A stretch of 64,000 nucleotides of DNA from Rhizobium sp. P38BS-XIX (GCF_012641435.1 NZ_JABAIJ010000001.1:1736001-1800000), one strand, 5' to 3'. Shown: positions 1 through 9,688, counted from the first letter of the stretch. Translations and numbers: made by a program. The notes: generated by a model from the sequence alone, not told the origin.

Positions 1-927
1 ATAGAAGGTCAGGCGGCGCGTATCGATGCCCGAAAGCTTCGTCGCCTTCTCGTTGCCGCCCATGGCGTAGATGCGGCGGCCAATCGTGGTGCGCTGCGTT
101 GCGAAGCCATAAAGGGCGATCAGAAGCAGCATGAGAACCAGGACGTTCGGCAGACCGCGGTAAGACGAGATCTGGTAGCCGATGAAGATGGTCGCAGCGG
201 CGATGACCAGATTTTGGCCAAGGAAGAAGCTGAATGGCTCGACATCGATGCCGTGCTTCTCGTTCACGCTGCGGCTACGCCAAGAAAGCAGGAACATGAC
301 AATCGGGATGGCGATCGTCAGCAAGATCGAAGTAGAATGGATGGCTCCTACGCCGATTAAATTGAGAAGGGGGTTTATGTCGATAAAATCGGGAATAAAA
401 CCGGTGGCGACAACCTGAAAGGCCGGCGGGAAGGGACCGATGCTGCTGCCGTTGCCTGTCGTGTTGATGATGGCATAGGTCAGGCCGCGGAAAACCAGCA
501 TGCCCGACAGTGTGACGATGAACGACGGAATGCGGTGATAGGCGATGAAATAGCCATGCCAGGCACCGACTGCGGCGCCCATCAGAAGACAAATCACCGT
601 CGCAGCGGCAAGATTCATATGCATCTGCACGACTAGCACGCCGGCAACGGCACCAACGAATCCGACGACCGAACCGACGGACAGATCGATATGGCCGGCG
701 ACAATGACCAGCAGCATGCCGAGCGCCATGATGACGATGAACGAGTTCTGCAGCACGAGGTTGGTCAGGTTCTGCGGCCTGAAGAGAACACCGTTAGTCA
801 AGAACTGGAACAGCAACATGATGACGACGAGCGCGATCAGCATGCCGTATTCGCGAATATTGTTGCGGATATGGTCGCCGACGGAAACGACGTTGCTGGT
901 TTCCGTGGCTGGGTTGGCCGAACTCAT
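1..927 (-). CDS. gguB: Sugar ABC transporter permease GguB (3' end cut off by window)
   Basis: Inner-membrane permease of the ChvE-linked multiple-monosaccharide ABC importer. The protein reads [12 protein letters not shown] and then alternates long hydrophobic helices; the family signature [13 protein letters not shown] and the later motif [11 protein letters not shown], typical of XylH/RbsC-type permeases, are both visible. The start ATG at 925-927 overlaps the stop of gguA in an ATGA, so the two are translationally coupled. About 309 residues are inside the window and the C-terminus runs off the left edge. Order chvE-gguA-gguB is that of Agrobacterium and rhizobia, which is why the specific name is used rather than a generic sugar permease. 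Confidence 0.88.
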   Translation of the reverse strand, partial: MSSANPATETSNVVSVGDHIRNNIREYGMLIALVVIMLLFQFLTNGVLFRPQNLTNLVLQNSFIVIMALGMLLVIVAGHIDLSVGSVVGFVGAVAGVLVVQMHMNLAAATVICLLMGAAVGAWHGYFIAYHRIPSFIVTLSGMLVFRGLTYAIINTTGNGSSIGPFPPAFQVVATGFIPDFIDINPLLNLIGVGAIHSTSILLTIAIPIVMFLLSWRSRSVNEKHGIDVEPFSFFLGQNLVIAAATIFIGYQISSYRGLPNVLVLMLLLIALYGFATQRTTIGRRIYAMGGNEKATKLSGIDTRRLTFY

Positions 928-2462
928 TGGTGCTTCTCCCCTGAGCGCATGATAGCGCGCATGATACTTTCCTGGCTCGCCTCTGCCTTTGGCAGTTCGG
1001 CGACGATACGACCTTCATTCATAACGTAGATGCGGTCGCAGGTACCGAGAAGCTCGGGCATTTCCGATGAGATCATCAGAACGCCCTTTCCGTCGGCGGC
1101 AAGCTGGTTGATGATGGAATAGATTTCGTATTTGGCACCGACGTCGATGCCGCGCGTCGGCTCGTCGAGGATCAGGACGTCCGGATCCGAGAACAGCCAC
1201 TTCGACAGCACGACCTTCTGCTGGTTGCCGCCGGAGAGGTTGCCCGCCTCCTGGAAGACGCCGGCCGAGCGGATGCGCAGCTTGGCGCGATAGTTCGTCG
1301 CCACCTGCAGCTCGCGCACATCGTCGATGACGGTTGCCTTGGATACGCCGAAGAGATTGGCGAGCGTCGTATTGTGCAGAATGCTGTTCGTCAGCACGAG
1401 ACCGAGATGTTTACGGTCTTCGGTCACATAGGCGAGACCCGCGTCGATCGCCTTGCGCACCGTGGTGGTGTCGACAGGCTTGCCGTGGACAAAGACTTCG
1501 CCGCTGACCTTGTGGCCGTAGGACTTGCCGAAGACGCTCATCGCGAATTCGGTGCGCCCTGCCCCCATCAGGCCGGCGATGCCGACCACTTCGCCCTTGC
1601 GGACGTTGACGTTGATGTTGTGCAGGATCTGCCGGTCGCGGTGCTGCTGGTGGAAGGCGTTCCAGTTCTTGACCTCGAAGATCGTCTCGCCGATCGGCAC
1701 GGAGCGCGGCGGGTAACGATCGGCGAGTTCTCGGCCGACCATGTTGCGAATGATGATGTCTTCGCTGATCTCTTCTTCATGACAGTTCAGCGTCTTGACG
1801 GCCATGCCGTCGCGCAGCACGGTGATCTCGTCGGCCACTTTGCGCACTTCGTTGAGTTTGTGCGTGATGATGATCGAGGTGATGCCCTGATTGCGGAACT
1901 CGATCAGGAGGTTCAGGAGCGCATCGGAATCGCTTTCGTTCAGCGATGCCGTCGGCTCGTCGAGGATCAGCAGCTTGACGCTCTTCGACAGGGCCTTGGC
2001 GATCTCGACGAGCTGCTGCTTGCCGACACCGATGTCGGTCACGAGCGTGTTCGGAGATTCCTTGAGACCCACTTTGCTCAGAAGCTGCTTGGTCCGGGTA
2101 AAGGTTTCCTGCCAATTGATCATGCCATTGGCGACGACCTCATTGCCCAGGAAGATGTTTTCGGCAATCGACAGCAGCGGCACGAGCGCCAGCTCCTGGT
2201 GGATGATGATGATGCCAATTTCTTCGGAGTCCTTGATGGTCTTGAACTGACGGACCTGGCCGTCATAGTAGATGTCACCATCGTAGCTGCCGGCAGGGTA
2301 GACGCCCGAAAGCACCTTCATCAAGGTTGATTTGCCGGCCCCGTTTTCCCCGACCAAGGCGTGAATTTCGCCCTGACGGACCTTCAGATTAACATTTTCC
2401 AAGGCGTTCACACCGGGGAACGACTTGGTGATGCTCCGCATTTCGAGGATGGTATTGTCCAT
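924..2462 (-). CDS. gguA: Sugar ABC transporter ATP-binding protein GguA
   Basis: 512-residue double-ABC ATPase that energises uptake of sugars delivered by ChvE. The first half has Walker [10 protein letters not shown] near residue 40 and Walker [12 protein letters not shown]. The second half has the degenerate P-loop [10 protein letters not shown], signature LSGGNQQK and a second Walker [13 protein letters not shown]. This tandem layout and length match the MglA/XylG/AraG class. It lies about 105 bases downstream of chvE and overlaps gguB by four bases. Substrates of the system in relatives are galactose, glucose, arabinose, xylose and others, so it should be seen as broad-specificity; specificity here is inferred from family and synteny. 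Confidence 0.92.
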   Translation of the reverse strand: MDNTILEMRSITKSFPGVNALENVNLKVRQGEIHALVGENGAGKSTLMKVLSGVYPAGSYDGDIYYDGQVRQFKTIKDSEEIGIIIIHQELALVPLLSIAENIFLGNEVVANGMINWQETFTRTKQLLSKVGLKESPNTLVTDIGVGKQQLVEIAKALSKSVKLLILDEPTASLNESDSDALLNLLIEFRNQGITSIIITHKLNEVRKVADEITVLRDGMAVKTLNCHEEEISEDIIIRNMVGRELADRYPPRSVPIGETIFEVKNWNAFHQQHRDRQILHNINVNVRKGEVVGIAGLMGAGRTEFAMSVFGKSYGHKVSGEVFVHGKPVDTTTVRKAIDAGLAYVTEDRKHLGLVLTNSILHNTTLANLFGVSKATVIDDVRELQVATNYRAKLRIRSAGVFQEAGNLSGGNQQKVVLSKWLFSDPDVLILDEPTRGIDVGAKYEIYSIINQLAADGKGVLMISSEMPELLGTCDRIYVMNEGRIVAELPKAEASQESIMRAIMRSGEKHQ

Positions 2463-2523
2463 TGTCCGTATCCAACGCCGCGATCGAACATAGCAGACCG
2501 CGCGATCGTCTTAAATATCAAGA

Positions 2524-2551
2524 TCAGGGCCCGCATTTCGGCGAGCCCTGA
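2524..2551 (-). terminator. Intergenic hairpin between chvE and gguA
   Basis: TCAGGGC at 2524-2530 is the exact reverse complement of GCCCTGA at 2545-2551. A hairpin just after a binding-protein gene and before the ATPase gene is a common way to make the binding protein in excess, either by partial termination or by stabilising the upstream mRNA. There is no strong U-run, so I favour attenuation or 3' end protection over a full stop. Confidence 0.5.
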
Positions 2552-2567
2552 CCGGTATATCGCAAAA

Positions 2568-3632
2568 TTACTTCAGCTGGTCAGCCTTGTAGTAACCACC
2601 ATCGACGAGAATCTTCTGGTAGTTGCTCTTGTCGACTGCGACCGGGGTCAGCAGGTAGGACGGGATGACCTTGACGCCGTTGTCGTAGGTCTTGGTGTCG
2701 TTGACTTCAGGCGTCTTGCCTTCCATCAGCGCGTTGACCATGTCGACGGTGACCTTTGCGAGGTCACGGGTGTCCTTGAAGATCGTGGAGTGCTGCTCGC
2801 CGGCAATGATGGACTTGACCGACGGAATTTCGGAGTCCTGGCCGGTAACGATCGGCAGCTTCACGTCGCCGGAACCGTAACCAACGCCCTTGAGCGAGGA
2901 AAGGATACCGATGGAGAGACCGTCATACGGAGACAGAACGGCGTCGACGTGGGCGTCGGTGTAGTAGGCCGACAGGAGGTTATCCATGCGAGCCTGGGCC
3001 GTTGCCGGGTCCCAACGCAGCGTACCGACCTTGTCCATGCCCATCTGGCCCGACTTCACGACCAGCTTGCCGCTGTCGATGTAGGGCTTCAGAACCGACA
3101 TTGCGCCGTCGTAGAAGAAGAAGGCGTTGTTGTCGTCCGGAGAACCGCCGAACAGTTCGATGTTGAACGGACCCTTGCCATCCTTGAGGCCGAGAGCGTC
3201 GACGATCGAGCCAGCCTGCAGCACGCCAACTTTGAAGTTGTCGAACGTGGCGTAGTAGTCGACGTTGCCGCTGTTGCGGATCAGACGGTCGTAAGCGATG
3301 ACCTTGATGCCAGCATCATGAGCCTTCTGCAGAACGTCGGACAGCGTGGTGCCGTCGATCGAAGCGATAACGAGAACCTTGTCGCCCTTCGTGACCATGT
3401 TTTCGATCTGCGAAAGCTGGTTCGGGATGTCGTCGTCGCCGTACTGCAGGTCGGTGCCGTAACCGGCTGCCTGGAGCTGCTTGACGATGTTGTTGCCGTC
3501 GTCGATCCAGCGAGCCGAAGCCTTGGTCGGCATGGCGATACCGACAGTTCCCTTATCCGCCGCGAAGGCAGGCGCCACCAGCGTAGCGACGCCGAGCGCT
3601 GCGCCGGCCATCAATGAGATAATGGATTTCAT
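2568..3632 (-). CDS. chvE: Multiple sugar-binding periplasmic protein ChvE
   Basis: 354-residue periplasmic sugar receptor. It starts with a clear signal peptide ([15 protein letters not shown]... ending AFA-ADKG), followed by the type I periplasmic-binding fold: [16 protein letters not shown], the VIASIDG and VIAYDRLI strands, and [12 protein letters not shown] near the C-terminus. In Agrobacterium ChvE feeds sugars to GguAB and also signals to the VirA sensor; in rhizobia the transport and chemotaxis roles are the safe assumption. It is the first gene of chvE-gguA-gguB, divergent from gbpR, which in Agrobacterium activates it. Length and motif order match the family well. Confidence 0.93.
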   Translation of the reverse strand: MKSIISLMAGAALGVATLVAPAFAADKGTVGIAMPTKASARWIDDGNNIVKQLQAAGYGTDLQYGDDDIPNQLSQIENMVTKGDKVLVIASIDGTTLSDVLQKAHDAGIKVIAYDRLIRNSGNVDYYATFDNFKVGVLQAGSIVDALGLKDGKGPFNIELFGGSPDDNNAFFFYDGAMSVLKPYIDSGKLVVKSGQMGMDKVGTLRWDPATAQARMDNLLSAYYTDAHVDAVLSPYDGLSIGILSSLKGVGYGSGDVKLPIVTGQDSEIPSVKSIIAGEQHSTIFKDTRDLAKVTVDMVNALMEGKTPEVNDTKTYDNGVKVIPSYLLTPVAVDKSNYQKILVDGGYYKADQLK

Positions 3633-3838
3633 TACTCTCTCCCTTGTTAATAATGTGGCGGACGCAAAACGCCCGCCCGAAACTGCGGCAGGTTCCGTAG
3701 AAGGAATGGTTTACTTCTAATTGTGAGAAACGAAGTAGGTCTCCTCCACGCTCTCACGTGTTATGAGCTGCAACCAGCGCACGATGGGCAAACTCGTACG
3801 ATTTCGTATAACTGTCAAATAGAATAACTGGCAAAACA

Positions 3839-3856
3839 TATACCAGATTTGGTATA
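3839..3856. promoter_or_regulatory. Inverted repeat in chvE-gbpR intergenic region, candidate GbpR operator
   Basis: TATACCA (3839-3845) and TGGTATA (3850-3856) are perfect reverse complements separated by GATT, in an AT-rich 264-base divergent promoter region. LysR-type regulators bind dyads of this kind next to their own gene, and GbpR controls chvE in Agrobacterium. That this dyad is the site is inference. Confidence 0.55.
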
Positions 3857-3905
3857 ATGTTAAAAAATAGTACTTTTTTGCCGACGAAGGGGAAAATTGG
3901 CCGTT

Positions 3906-4913
3906 ATGGAGAAAATATATAACGATTATGTCAGTGAAGGCATCGAGATTCATTCCGACAATTTTCGCGACGACACGCTGCTGAAAGCCGGTTTGAAGCT
4001 CAATCACTTGCGTATGATCGTCACGATAGAAGATCACGGCCAGATCTCGGCTGCCGCTGAGTCCATGAACATGTCACAACCTGCGGCTTCACGTATGCTC
4101 TCAGAAATGGAGTCGATTGTCAAAAGCCCGCTTTACGAGCGCGTTGCTCGCGGCGTGGTTCTGACTCCCTTCGGCTTCGCGCTCGCCAAGCGTGCCCGCA
4201 AGATCCTGCTGGAGCTGCGTGAGGCAGGCCGGGAATTGGGCGCCCTTCGCACCGGCAAGGGTGGTGCGGTGTTCCTCGGCGCCGTCACCGCCCCGGCCAT
4301 CAGCCTCGTCGTGCCGGCGATCCAGCGCGTCACGCGCACCTATCCCGGTATCGAGATCAATATCGAGGTAGAAAACAGCAACGTCCTGGCCCGGGAATTG
4401 CTCGCCGCCCGCCACGATTTCATCATTAGTCGCATTCCGGACGATCTCGATCCGCGCTTGTTCATGGCGCATGAAATTGGCGTGGAAAAAGCCTGTCTTG
4501 TCGTCCGCAACGGACATCCGCTGCTCGAAAAGGGCGTTGCAAGCCTTGAGGATCTCGCCGGCTACGACTGGGTCTTCCAACCACCGGGCACATTGCTTCG
4601 CCGCAAGGTGGAAGACATTTTCCTCACCGCCGGCGTGCCGCTGCCGGAGAATGTCGTCAACACCTCGTCGCTGCTGCTCACGCTTGCAGTGGTGTGCAAG
4701 ACGGATGCGATCGCTCCCATTGCCCTCGACATGGCGCAATTCATCTGCGGACAGTCATCGCAAGCCGGCGAATCCAGCATTCTGCCGATCGATTTCGATA
4801 TCGACGTGCGGCCCTACAGCCTCATAACGGCCCGAGAGCGCGCCATGCCGCCAAGCGCCCGCTTGCTCCACGACATGATTCTGGAGGAGAGCAAGACTCT
4901 CGCCCTGCTTTAG
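3906..4913 (+). CDS. gbpR: LysR-family regulator GbpR
   Basis: LysR-type transcriptional regulator, about 335 residues. The winged-helix DNA-binding part is at residues ~30-95 (LNHLRMIVTIEDHGQISAAAESM, then SQPAASRMLSEME), followed by the periplasmic-binding-like effector domain. It is divergent from chvE, the arrangement known for gbpR, which responds to sugars and acidity in Agrobacterium. The start is uncertain: ATG at 3906 has a GAAGGGG ribosome site 13 bases away, while an in-frame TTG at 3897 sits four bases after that site. Either gives the same protein apart from three residues. Confidence 0.85.
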   Translation: MEKIYNDYVSEGIEIHSDNFRDDTLLKAGLKLNHLRMIVTIEDHGQISAAAESMNMSQPAASRMLSEMESIVKSPLYERVARGVVLTPFGFALAKRARKILLELREAGRELGALRTGKGGAVFLGAVTAPAISLVVPAIQRVTRTYPGIEINIEVENSNVLARELLAARHDFIISRIPDDLDPRLFMAHEIGVEKACLVVRNGHPLLEKGVASLEDLAGYDWVFQPPGTLLRRKVEDIFLTAGVPLPENVVNTSSLLLTLAVVCKTDAIAPIALDMAQFICGQSSQAGESSILPIDFDIDVRPYSLITARERAMPPSARLLHDMILEESKTLALL

Positions 4914-4990
4914 AAGCATGCCCGCACGATCATCCGCACATAAGCTCCGCACCAACTTGCGCGCCTATGCAGATCGGATTGGAGGCTCGA

Positions 4991-5461
4991 ATGCTGGTCA
5001 GGCAATCCTTATTTCAATCCGTGCTCGATCGCCTCGATACGGAAGAAGAGATTTCCGAGAATGAGGAAACCGCGCATCGCATTCGCGGCCTAAATGTCAG
5101 CTTTGTCGCCACCGTGCTGGGCGGCGAGACGCCGCAAGCGCATCGGGCCGACGAAGCCTATCGCGACAATCTCGGCGATCCGATCGCACCCGAGCCGGAA
5201 CCGGCGCCTGAACCCACACCGAAGGAGCCGGAGCCGCCGGTCATTCCGGAGCATCTGACACGCACCTCGCGGGATGAAGTGGCGGCCGAGCTGGCGATCA
5301 CCTCCGACCACTCGCGTGAAGCTCTGCAGGAAAAACGTCGCGGTTTTGCCAAAGCCAATCATCCCGACAGCGTCGATGCGGCCTTTCGGGAGCCGGCGAC
5401 GATCCGCATGACTCTCGCCAACCAGCTGATCGACGAAGCCATACGCCGCCTGAAACGATGA
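4991..5461 (+). CDS. J-domain-like (DnaJ-related) protein of unknown role
   Basis: 156-residue soluble protein. Residues ~70-95 are a Pro/Glu-rich linker. The C-terminal ~55 residues resemble a J-domain: a helix, then FAKANHPDSV carrying the diagnostic HPD tripeptide, then a helix ending DEAIRRLKR. J-domains stimulate the ATPase of DnaK-type chaperones; here the domain is C-terminal and lacks the zinc and substrate domains of true DnaJ. ATG 4991 is chosen because TTGGAG sits about 7 bases upstream; longer in-frame readings run back into gbpR. Its stop codon abuts that of the next, convergent gene with no base between. The partner Hsp70 and function are unknown. Confidence 0.72.
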   Translation: MLVRQSLFQSVLDRLDTEEEISENEETAHRIRGLNVSFVATVLGGETPQAHRADEAYRDNLGDPIAPEPEPAPEPTPKEPEPPVIPEHLTRTSRDEVAAELAITSDHSREALQEKRRGFAKANHPDSVDAAFREPATIRMTLANQLIDEAIRRLKR

Positions 5462-5722
5462 TTATTTCTTATCCTCGGCCGGTTCGTCATCCTCGGCGAC
5501 ATCGTCGGGCGCGGACACGGCCGGCGTCGCCTCAGGTGGCTGCGGCTTGAAATTCAACAGCAGCATCCAGGCGGAATAGGCCCCGAGCGCGCCCGACAGC
5601 ATCGCCCAGAACGGCTGCCCGCCAAGCGTTTCGACCCCCGCCCATCCGAAGCAGACAGCCACGATCAGGATACGCACCCAAAGCGGCTTATAGAGAGGGT
5701 GGCTGGGATCGATGAGCTGCAT
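5462..5722 (-). CDS. Small membrane protein, unknown function
   Basis: 86-residue protein with the opening MQLIDPSHPLYKPLWVR, two hydrophobic segments (ILIVAVCFGWAGVETL and FWAMLSGALGAYSAWMLLL) and an acidic, Pro/Ala-rich tail ending EDDEPAEDKK. It is probably an inner-membrane protein with a cytoplasmic tail. An in-frame ATG at 5743 would add seven residues, but the AAAGAGA ribosome site precedes the ATG at 5722. I do not recognise the family beyond having the look of a conserved rhizobial small protein. It converges on the J-domain gene. Confidence 0.7.
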   Translation of the reverse strand: MQLIDPSHPLYKPLWVRILIVAVCFGWAGVETLGGQPFWAMLSGALGAYSAWMLLLNFKPQPPEATPAVSAPDDVAEDDEPAEDKK

Positions 5723-5891
5723 GGGTCTCTTTTGCCTGTTCAAGAAGACTTGTCTTTAAAGCAAGATCGGGAAAACTGTGAAGCGTTTTGACGAAAATAA
5801 CGTCATGCCGACAAGTTCCGGTCAAGTCGGCCTGTCATGATGATTTTCGGAATTGTGAAGTGCCAGCGGCTTGACGCCGCCTTCGTAAAAT

Positions 5892-5905
5892 GGAATGAAA
5901 ATTCC
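5892..5905. promoter_or_regulatory. IolR-type operator (GGAA-N6-TTCC) upstream of idhA
   Basis: GGAA at 5892-5895, TGAAAA, TTCC at 5902-5905, 48 bases before the idhA start. GGAA-N6-TTCC is the motif described for the RpiR-family repressor IolR in Sinorhizobium meliloti, which controls inositol catabolism. The exact match in front of idhA is strong context; binding is inferred. Confidence 0.75.
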
Positions 5906-5953
5906 ATATAGATTATTATTCGGTTCATTTATTCCGAATCCAGGGAGGTAAGA

Positions 5954-6946
5954 ATGACTGTCAGATTTGGCCTGCTCGGCGCTGGACGTATTGGCAAGGT
6001 GCACGCGAAAGCCGTCAGCGGCGATGCCAATGCCAAGCTCGTTGCCGTCGCGGATGCATTTCCCGCCGCTGCGGAAGCAATCTCCGCCGCCTATGGCTGC
6101 GAAGTGCGCACCATCGAGGCGATCGAAGCTGCCAAGGATATCGATGCCGTCGTCATCTGCACGCCGACCGACACCCACGCCGACCTCATCGAGCGCTTCT
6201 CCCGCGCCGGCAAGGCGGTTTTCTGCGAGAAGCCGGTTGATCTCGATGCCGCCCGCGTCGAAGCCTGCATCAAGGTGGTTGCTGAAACCAAGGGCAAGCT
6301 GATGGTTGGCTTCAACCGCCGCTTCGACCCGCACTTCATGGCCGTCAAGAAGGCGATCGACGATGGCCGCATCGGCACCGTCGAAATGGTGACGATCACC
6401 TCGCGCGATCCAGGCGCCCCGCCGGTCGACTATATCAAGCGCTCCGGCGGCATCTTCCGTGACATGACGATCCATGACTTCGACATGGCGCGCTTCCTGC
6501 TCGGCGAAGAGCCGGTTGCCGTCACGGCAACTGCCGCAGTTCTGGTCGACAAGACGATCGGCGAAGCCGGCGATTACGACAGCGTCTCCGTCATCCTCCA
6601 GACGGCATCCGGCAAGCAGGCGGTCATTTCCAACTCGCGCCGTGCCACCTACGGCTACGATCAGCGCATCGAAATCCACGGTTCGAAGGGCATGGTTTCA
6701 GCCGAAAACCAGCGCCCCTTCTCCATCGAGGTTGCGAATGGCGACGGCTACACCCGTCCGCCGCTGCATGATTTCTTCATGACGCGCTACACGGAAGCCT
6801 ATGCCAATGAGATCGCAAGCTTCATCGCCGCAGTCGAGAAAGGCGCGACCATCACGCCGTCTGGCGCCGATGGCCTGGCGGCTCTCAAGCTCGCCGATGC
6901 CGCCCTGCAGTCGGTCAAGGAAGGCCGCCTCGTCAAGATTGGCTAA
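5954..6946 (+). CDS. idhA: Inositol 2-dehydrogenase IdhA
   Basis: 330-residue NAD-dependent oxidoreductase of the Gfo/Idh/MocA family that oxidises myo-inositol to 2-keto-myo-inositol, the first step of inositol catabolism. The Rossmann motif GLLGAGRIGKVH is at residue 6, the family motif CEKPVD near residue 92, the substrate loop FNRRFDPHF, and the catalytic DMTIHDFDMARFLLGE segment near residue 170. A strong AGGGAGGT ribosome site precedes the ATG. Preceded by an IolR-type box and followed by a terminator, so it is probably a single-gene unit. Family and operator context together support inositol over another sugar. Confidence 0.9.
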   Translation: MTVRFGLLGAGRIGKVHAKAVSGDANAKLVAVADAFPAAAEAISAAYGCEVRTIEAIEAAKDIDAVVICTPTDTHADLIERFSRAGKAVFCEKPVDLDAARVEACIKVVAETKGKLMVGFNRRFDPHFMAVKKAIDDGRIGTVEMVTITSRDPGAPPVDYIKRSGGIFRDMTIHDFDMARFLLGEEPVAVTATAAVLVDKTIGEAGDYDSVSVILQTASGKQAVISNSRRATYGYDQRIEIHGSKGMVSAENQRPFSIEVANGDGYTRPPLHDFFMTRYTEAYANEIASFIAAVEKGATITPSGADGLAALKLADAALQSVKEGRLVKIG

Positions 6947-6990
6947 GACGCCGGCTGCGATCAGAACACAATAAAAGATCCTTCCCGGGA

Positions 6991-7022
6991 GCCCGTCGCG
7001 AATTCGTTTGCGGCGGGCTTTT
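6991..7022 (+). terminator. Rho-independent terminator of idhA
   Basis: GCCCGTCGC (6991-6999) pairs with GCGGCGGGC (7010-7018), one U-G wobble, followed by TTTT. It sits about 45 bases after the idhA stop. Confidence 0.75.
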
Positions 7023-7097
7023 GCAAATCGAGCGCCCCTCCTGTGGGGCATCAATAGTCCCTTGCGAATCAAATAAGTCTGTGCTTATCTGTTATCC

Positions 7098-7412
7098 ATG
7101 ATTGAGAACGAGATATTCCGAGCATTGGCGGATCCCACCCGCCGCACGATTTTCGAGAAACTGGCGGCCGGCAGCAGGAATGCAAGCGCCCTGCGCGAAG
7201 GCATGGACATCAGCCAGCCGGCCATGTCCCAGCACCTGTCGGTTCTCCGCACCGCCGGCCTCATCAAGGAAGAACGCCAGGGGCGGTTCGTGAATTATGA
7301 AGTCGATCCTGAAGGGCTGGCGCTCATTGCCCAGTGGCTGGCGAAATATCGCGCTTATTGGCCCGCTCGCATCGACGCTCTCAAGGTCTTGCTGAAGGAT
7401 ATGGACCAATGA
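7098..7412 (+). CDS. ArsR-family transcriptional regulator
   Basis: 104-residue winged-helix repressor. It has the typical opening NEIFRALADPTRRTIFEKL, the recognition helix region ISQPAMSQHLSVLRTAGLI and the wing KEERQGRFVNYEVDP. No cysteine pair for metal sensing is present, so it belongs to the non-metal subgroup that usually pairs with an SRPBCC/AHSA1 gene, as here. Its TGA overlaps the ATG of the next gene (ATGA at 7409-7412), giving translational coupling. The ligand is unknown. Confidence 0.9.
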   Translation: MIENEIFRALADPTRRTIFEKLAAGSRNASALREGMDISQPAMSQHLSVLRTAGLIKEERQGRFVNYEVDPEGLALIAQWLAKYRAYWPARIDALKVLLKDMDQ

Positions 7413-7765
7413 AAACCGGAAAGACCGACGAGCACGGCCACGACATAGAACTCGAATACCAGCTGGACGAACCACCACAGAAGGTCTGGCGGGCAATCAG
7501 CATCCCTGAATTCCGGGAAAACTGGTTGCCGAGAGAAGCCCTGGCCGATCCAGAGGCGACATCCATCACGCCCGGTGAGGAAATCCGCTACCGAATGCGG
7601 GATGACACCCCGCCTTTTCTCGAAAGCACCGTGACCTTCCGGATTGCTCCGAATGCGGCCGGAGGAACCTGCTTGCAGATCATCCATCAGCTCACCGACG
7701 CAAGGGTCGAGCGCATGAAGGACACCGCGGCCAACAATAACGGCCACGTCCTGCTCGCCGCCTGA
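7409..7765 (+). CDS. SRPBCC (AHSA1/START-like) domain protein
   Basis: 118-residue protein with the helix-grip layout of AHSA1/SRPBCC proteins: [23 protein letters not shown] at the start, a central strand block ending LESTVTFRI, and a late strand CLQIIHQL. The family binds hydrophobic ligands or acts with chaperones. It is slightly short: family members usually end with a long C-terminal helix, and only a short [20 protein letters not shown] remains. It is coupled to the ArsR gene by a four-base overlap, the standard ArsR-SRPBCC arrangement. Confidence 0.82.
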   Translation: MKTGKTDEHGHDIELEYQLDEPPQKVWRAISIPEFRENWLPREALADPEATSITPGEEIRYRMRDDTPPFLESTVTFRIAPNAAGGTCLQIIHQLTDARVERMKDTAANNNGHVLLAA

Positions 7766-7808
7766 GCCGATAAAGCTCCCGAAAATTTCAAACGCTAGGA
7801 GTTCGCCA

Positions 7809-8432
7809 ATGCGCGAAGCGATGCAACTCGTCCCTATGGTCGTGGAACAGTCCAGCAAGGGAGAGCGATCTTTCGATATCTATTCCCGCCTGCTGCGCGA
7901 ACGAATCATCTTTCTGAATGGCGAGGTAAACGATGCCGTATCGGCCCTTGTCTGTGCCCAGCTATTGTTTCTGGAAGCGGAAAGCCCGAAAAAGCCGATC
8001 AGTCTCTATATCAATTCGCCGGGTGGCGTCGTGACCAGCGGCTTCGCCATGTATGACACGATGCGGTATATCCGCGCGCCGGTTCACACGCTCTGCATGG
8101 GAACGGCCCGTTCCATGGGATCTTTCCTGCTGATGGCCGGCGAACCCGGCCATCGCGCCGCCTTGCCGAACGCCAGCATCCTCATTCACCAGCCCTTGGG
8201 CGGCTTTCAGGGGCAGGCCTCTGATATATTGCTGCATGCCGAAGAGATCCGTCGCATCAAATATCGCATGACCCGACTCTATGCCGAGCATTGCGGCCGC
8301 TCCTATGACGAATTCGAGCAGGCCATGGACCGCGATAACTTCATGACAACAGAGCAAGCACTGGAATGGGGATTGATCGATCACATTCTGACCGCGCGCG
8401 CGGAAGATCAAAGCGCGCCAGTGGACGCTTGA
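7809..8432 (+). CDS. clpP: ATP-dependent Clp protease proteolytic subunit (ClpP paralogue)
   Basis: 207-residue serine protease that forms the degradation chamber of Clp complexes in the cytoplasm. The catalytic triad is intact: Ser102 in [11 protein letters not shown], His127 in ILIHQPLGG, and Asp176 in DRDNF. AGGAG lies seven bases before the ATG. The motif around the serine is ARSMGS rather than the housekeeping AASMGA, and no clpX follows, so this is probably an accessory ClpP paralogue of the kind rhizobia carry in several copies. It converges on the ROK regulator 14 bases away. Confidence 0.9.
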   Translation: MREAMQLVPMVVEQSSKGERSFDIYSRLLRERIIFLNGEVNDAVSALVCAQLLFLEAESPKKPISLYINSPGGVVTSGFAMYDTMRYIRAPVHTLCMGTARSMGSFLLMAGEPGHRAALPNASILIHQPLGGFQGQASDILLHAEEIRRIKYRMTRLYAEHCGRSYDEFEQAMDRDNFMTTEQALEWGLIDHILTARAEDQSAPVDA

Positions 8433-8446
8433 TCCAAGGCAATTGT

Positions 8447-9688
8447 CTAGCCGGCCTGATCGCGCAGCTCTACGACGGAAGCCCCCTTGCGCACGATGTC
8501 ATTGTCGAGAATCGAAAGCGCTCGGTTCAAATGCCCTTCGAACACCAGGGTCTGCTCGTCGATCGCGACGCGCAGCTCCGGCATGCCCTCCATGCGCACC
8601 ACATGCGACTCCGCCAGCCCCTCCTCTATCCCCCCGATCAGCAGATCGTAATAGCGCACGCCTGGGCCGGTGATGACGATCGGCATCCGCTCGTGCAGGC
8701 TGAGCACCCGCGACAAGCCGTTGCCCAGCGCAAGACCCGCCTGTCGAAAAGCCAATACGTTGCGCCGACCGCCGTGCCGCGCACTCACCGCGATCTTGTC
8801 CAGCTCGGCGATCGGCACGAACTTCGCCGGGATCGTATCCAACGGAACGTCGAAGGCCGTGCGCAGCATGGCGTAGAACCCGGCATAGGCCTCGATGCAT
8901 CCTCGCGCGCCGCATCGACACAATGCGCCGCCCGGAACATGCATCATATGCCCGAAGTTTGGCGCGGATATCTGATGATGGCCCTCTTCGTCGCGCCGCA
9001 CGATGCCGAGCCCGATACTGTGGCCGAGCGATAGCGCCGCCAGTGCCCGAAATTCGCCTCCCATCTTGTTCTCGTCCTGCCGACCGAGAGCTGCGGCAAC
9101 AAGTTGCGTCTCGTTGCCGAGGATGATCCTCGCCGACCATTCGTCGGAAAGCACCGCCGCAAAATCGATTTCGTCCCTTCCGAAGGTCGGCGACCAGCGC
9201 AGCACCGGCTCGGAATTGTCCACCAATCCCTTGCTGCTGATCGAAATCATCAACACCTGGTCATGCGCAAGCTGCGAGCGCGCAGCGATGCGGCGCAGGG
9301 CATCGCGCAGGGCTGCGACGAGCGAGACGACGCCGGACGTCTCGCGAGGCCGCTCCTCGCTGAAGCGGTCGATCAGCCGCCCGGAATAATCGACGAGCGA
9401 ATATTGCACGGCATTCGACGAGATGACGACGACGATGAGATAGCCGCAATCGCGCCGCGGCGAGAACAACACGCGCGGACGACCACGGCCGGTGGTCGCC
9501 TGCTGCTCTGATTTTTCGATGATCTGCGCCCGCTCCAGATCGGCGGTGATGACGGAAACCGTGGCGGAGGAGAGCCGCGTGAAATCAGAAAGCTCCGTAT
9601 GAGCCAGAGGCCCATGCTGACGCAGCGCCGACAACACAAGACCGCTGTTCTTCTGGCGGACCAATTCGGTGCTCGATTTGGCCAGCAT
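8447..9688 (-). CDS. ROK-family transcriptional regulator, probable xylose-operon repressor
   Basis: 413-residue ROK regulator: an N-terminal winged helix (residues ~20-75, HTELSDFTRLSSATVSVITADL) followed by a sugar-kinase-like ROK fold. The zinc motif CRCGARGCIEAYAG is present. It is divergent from xylF, with a perfect 9-bp palindrome in the shared promoter, so it most likely represses xylFHG and is released by xylose, like XylR proteins of this family. ATG 9688 is preferred; a TTG two codons upstream (9694) is also possible. The ligand is inferred from context. Confidence 0.85.
   Translation of the reverse strand: MLAKSSTELVRQKNSGLVLSALRQHGPLAHTELSDFTRLSSATVSVITADLERAQIIEKSEQQATTGRGRPRVLFSPRRDCGYLIVVVISSNAVQYSLVDYSGRLIDRFSEERPRETSGVVSLVAALRDALRRIAARSQLAHDQVLMISISSKGLVDNSEPVLRWSPTFGRDEIDFAAVLSDEWSARIILGNETQLVAAALGRQDENKMGGEFRALAALSLGHSIGLGIVRRDEEGHHQISAPNFGHMMHVPGGALCRCGARGCIEAYAGFYAMLRTAFDVPLDTIPAKFVPIAELDKIAVSARHGGRRNVLAFRQAGLALGNGLSRVLSLHERMPIVITGPGVRYYDLLIGGIEEGLAESHVVRMEGMPELRVAIDEQTLVFEGHLNRALSILDNDIVRKGASVVELRDQAG

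Noticed and set aside
2361..3617. A 418-codon plus-strand frame
   Set aside because: It is the complement of chvE and the start of gguA. The ChvE reading has signal peptide and family motifs; this one has neither.
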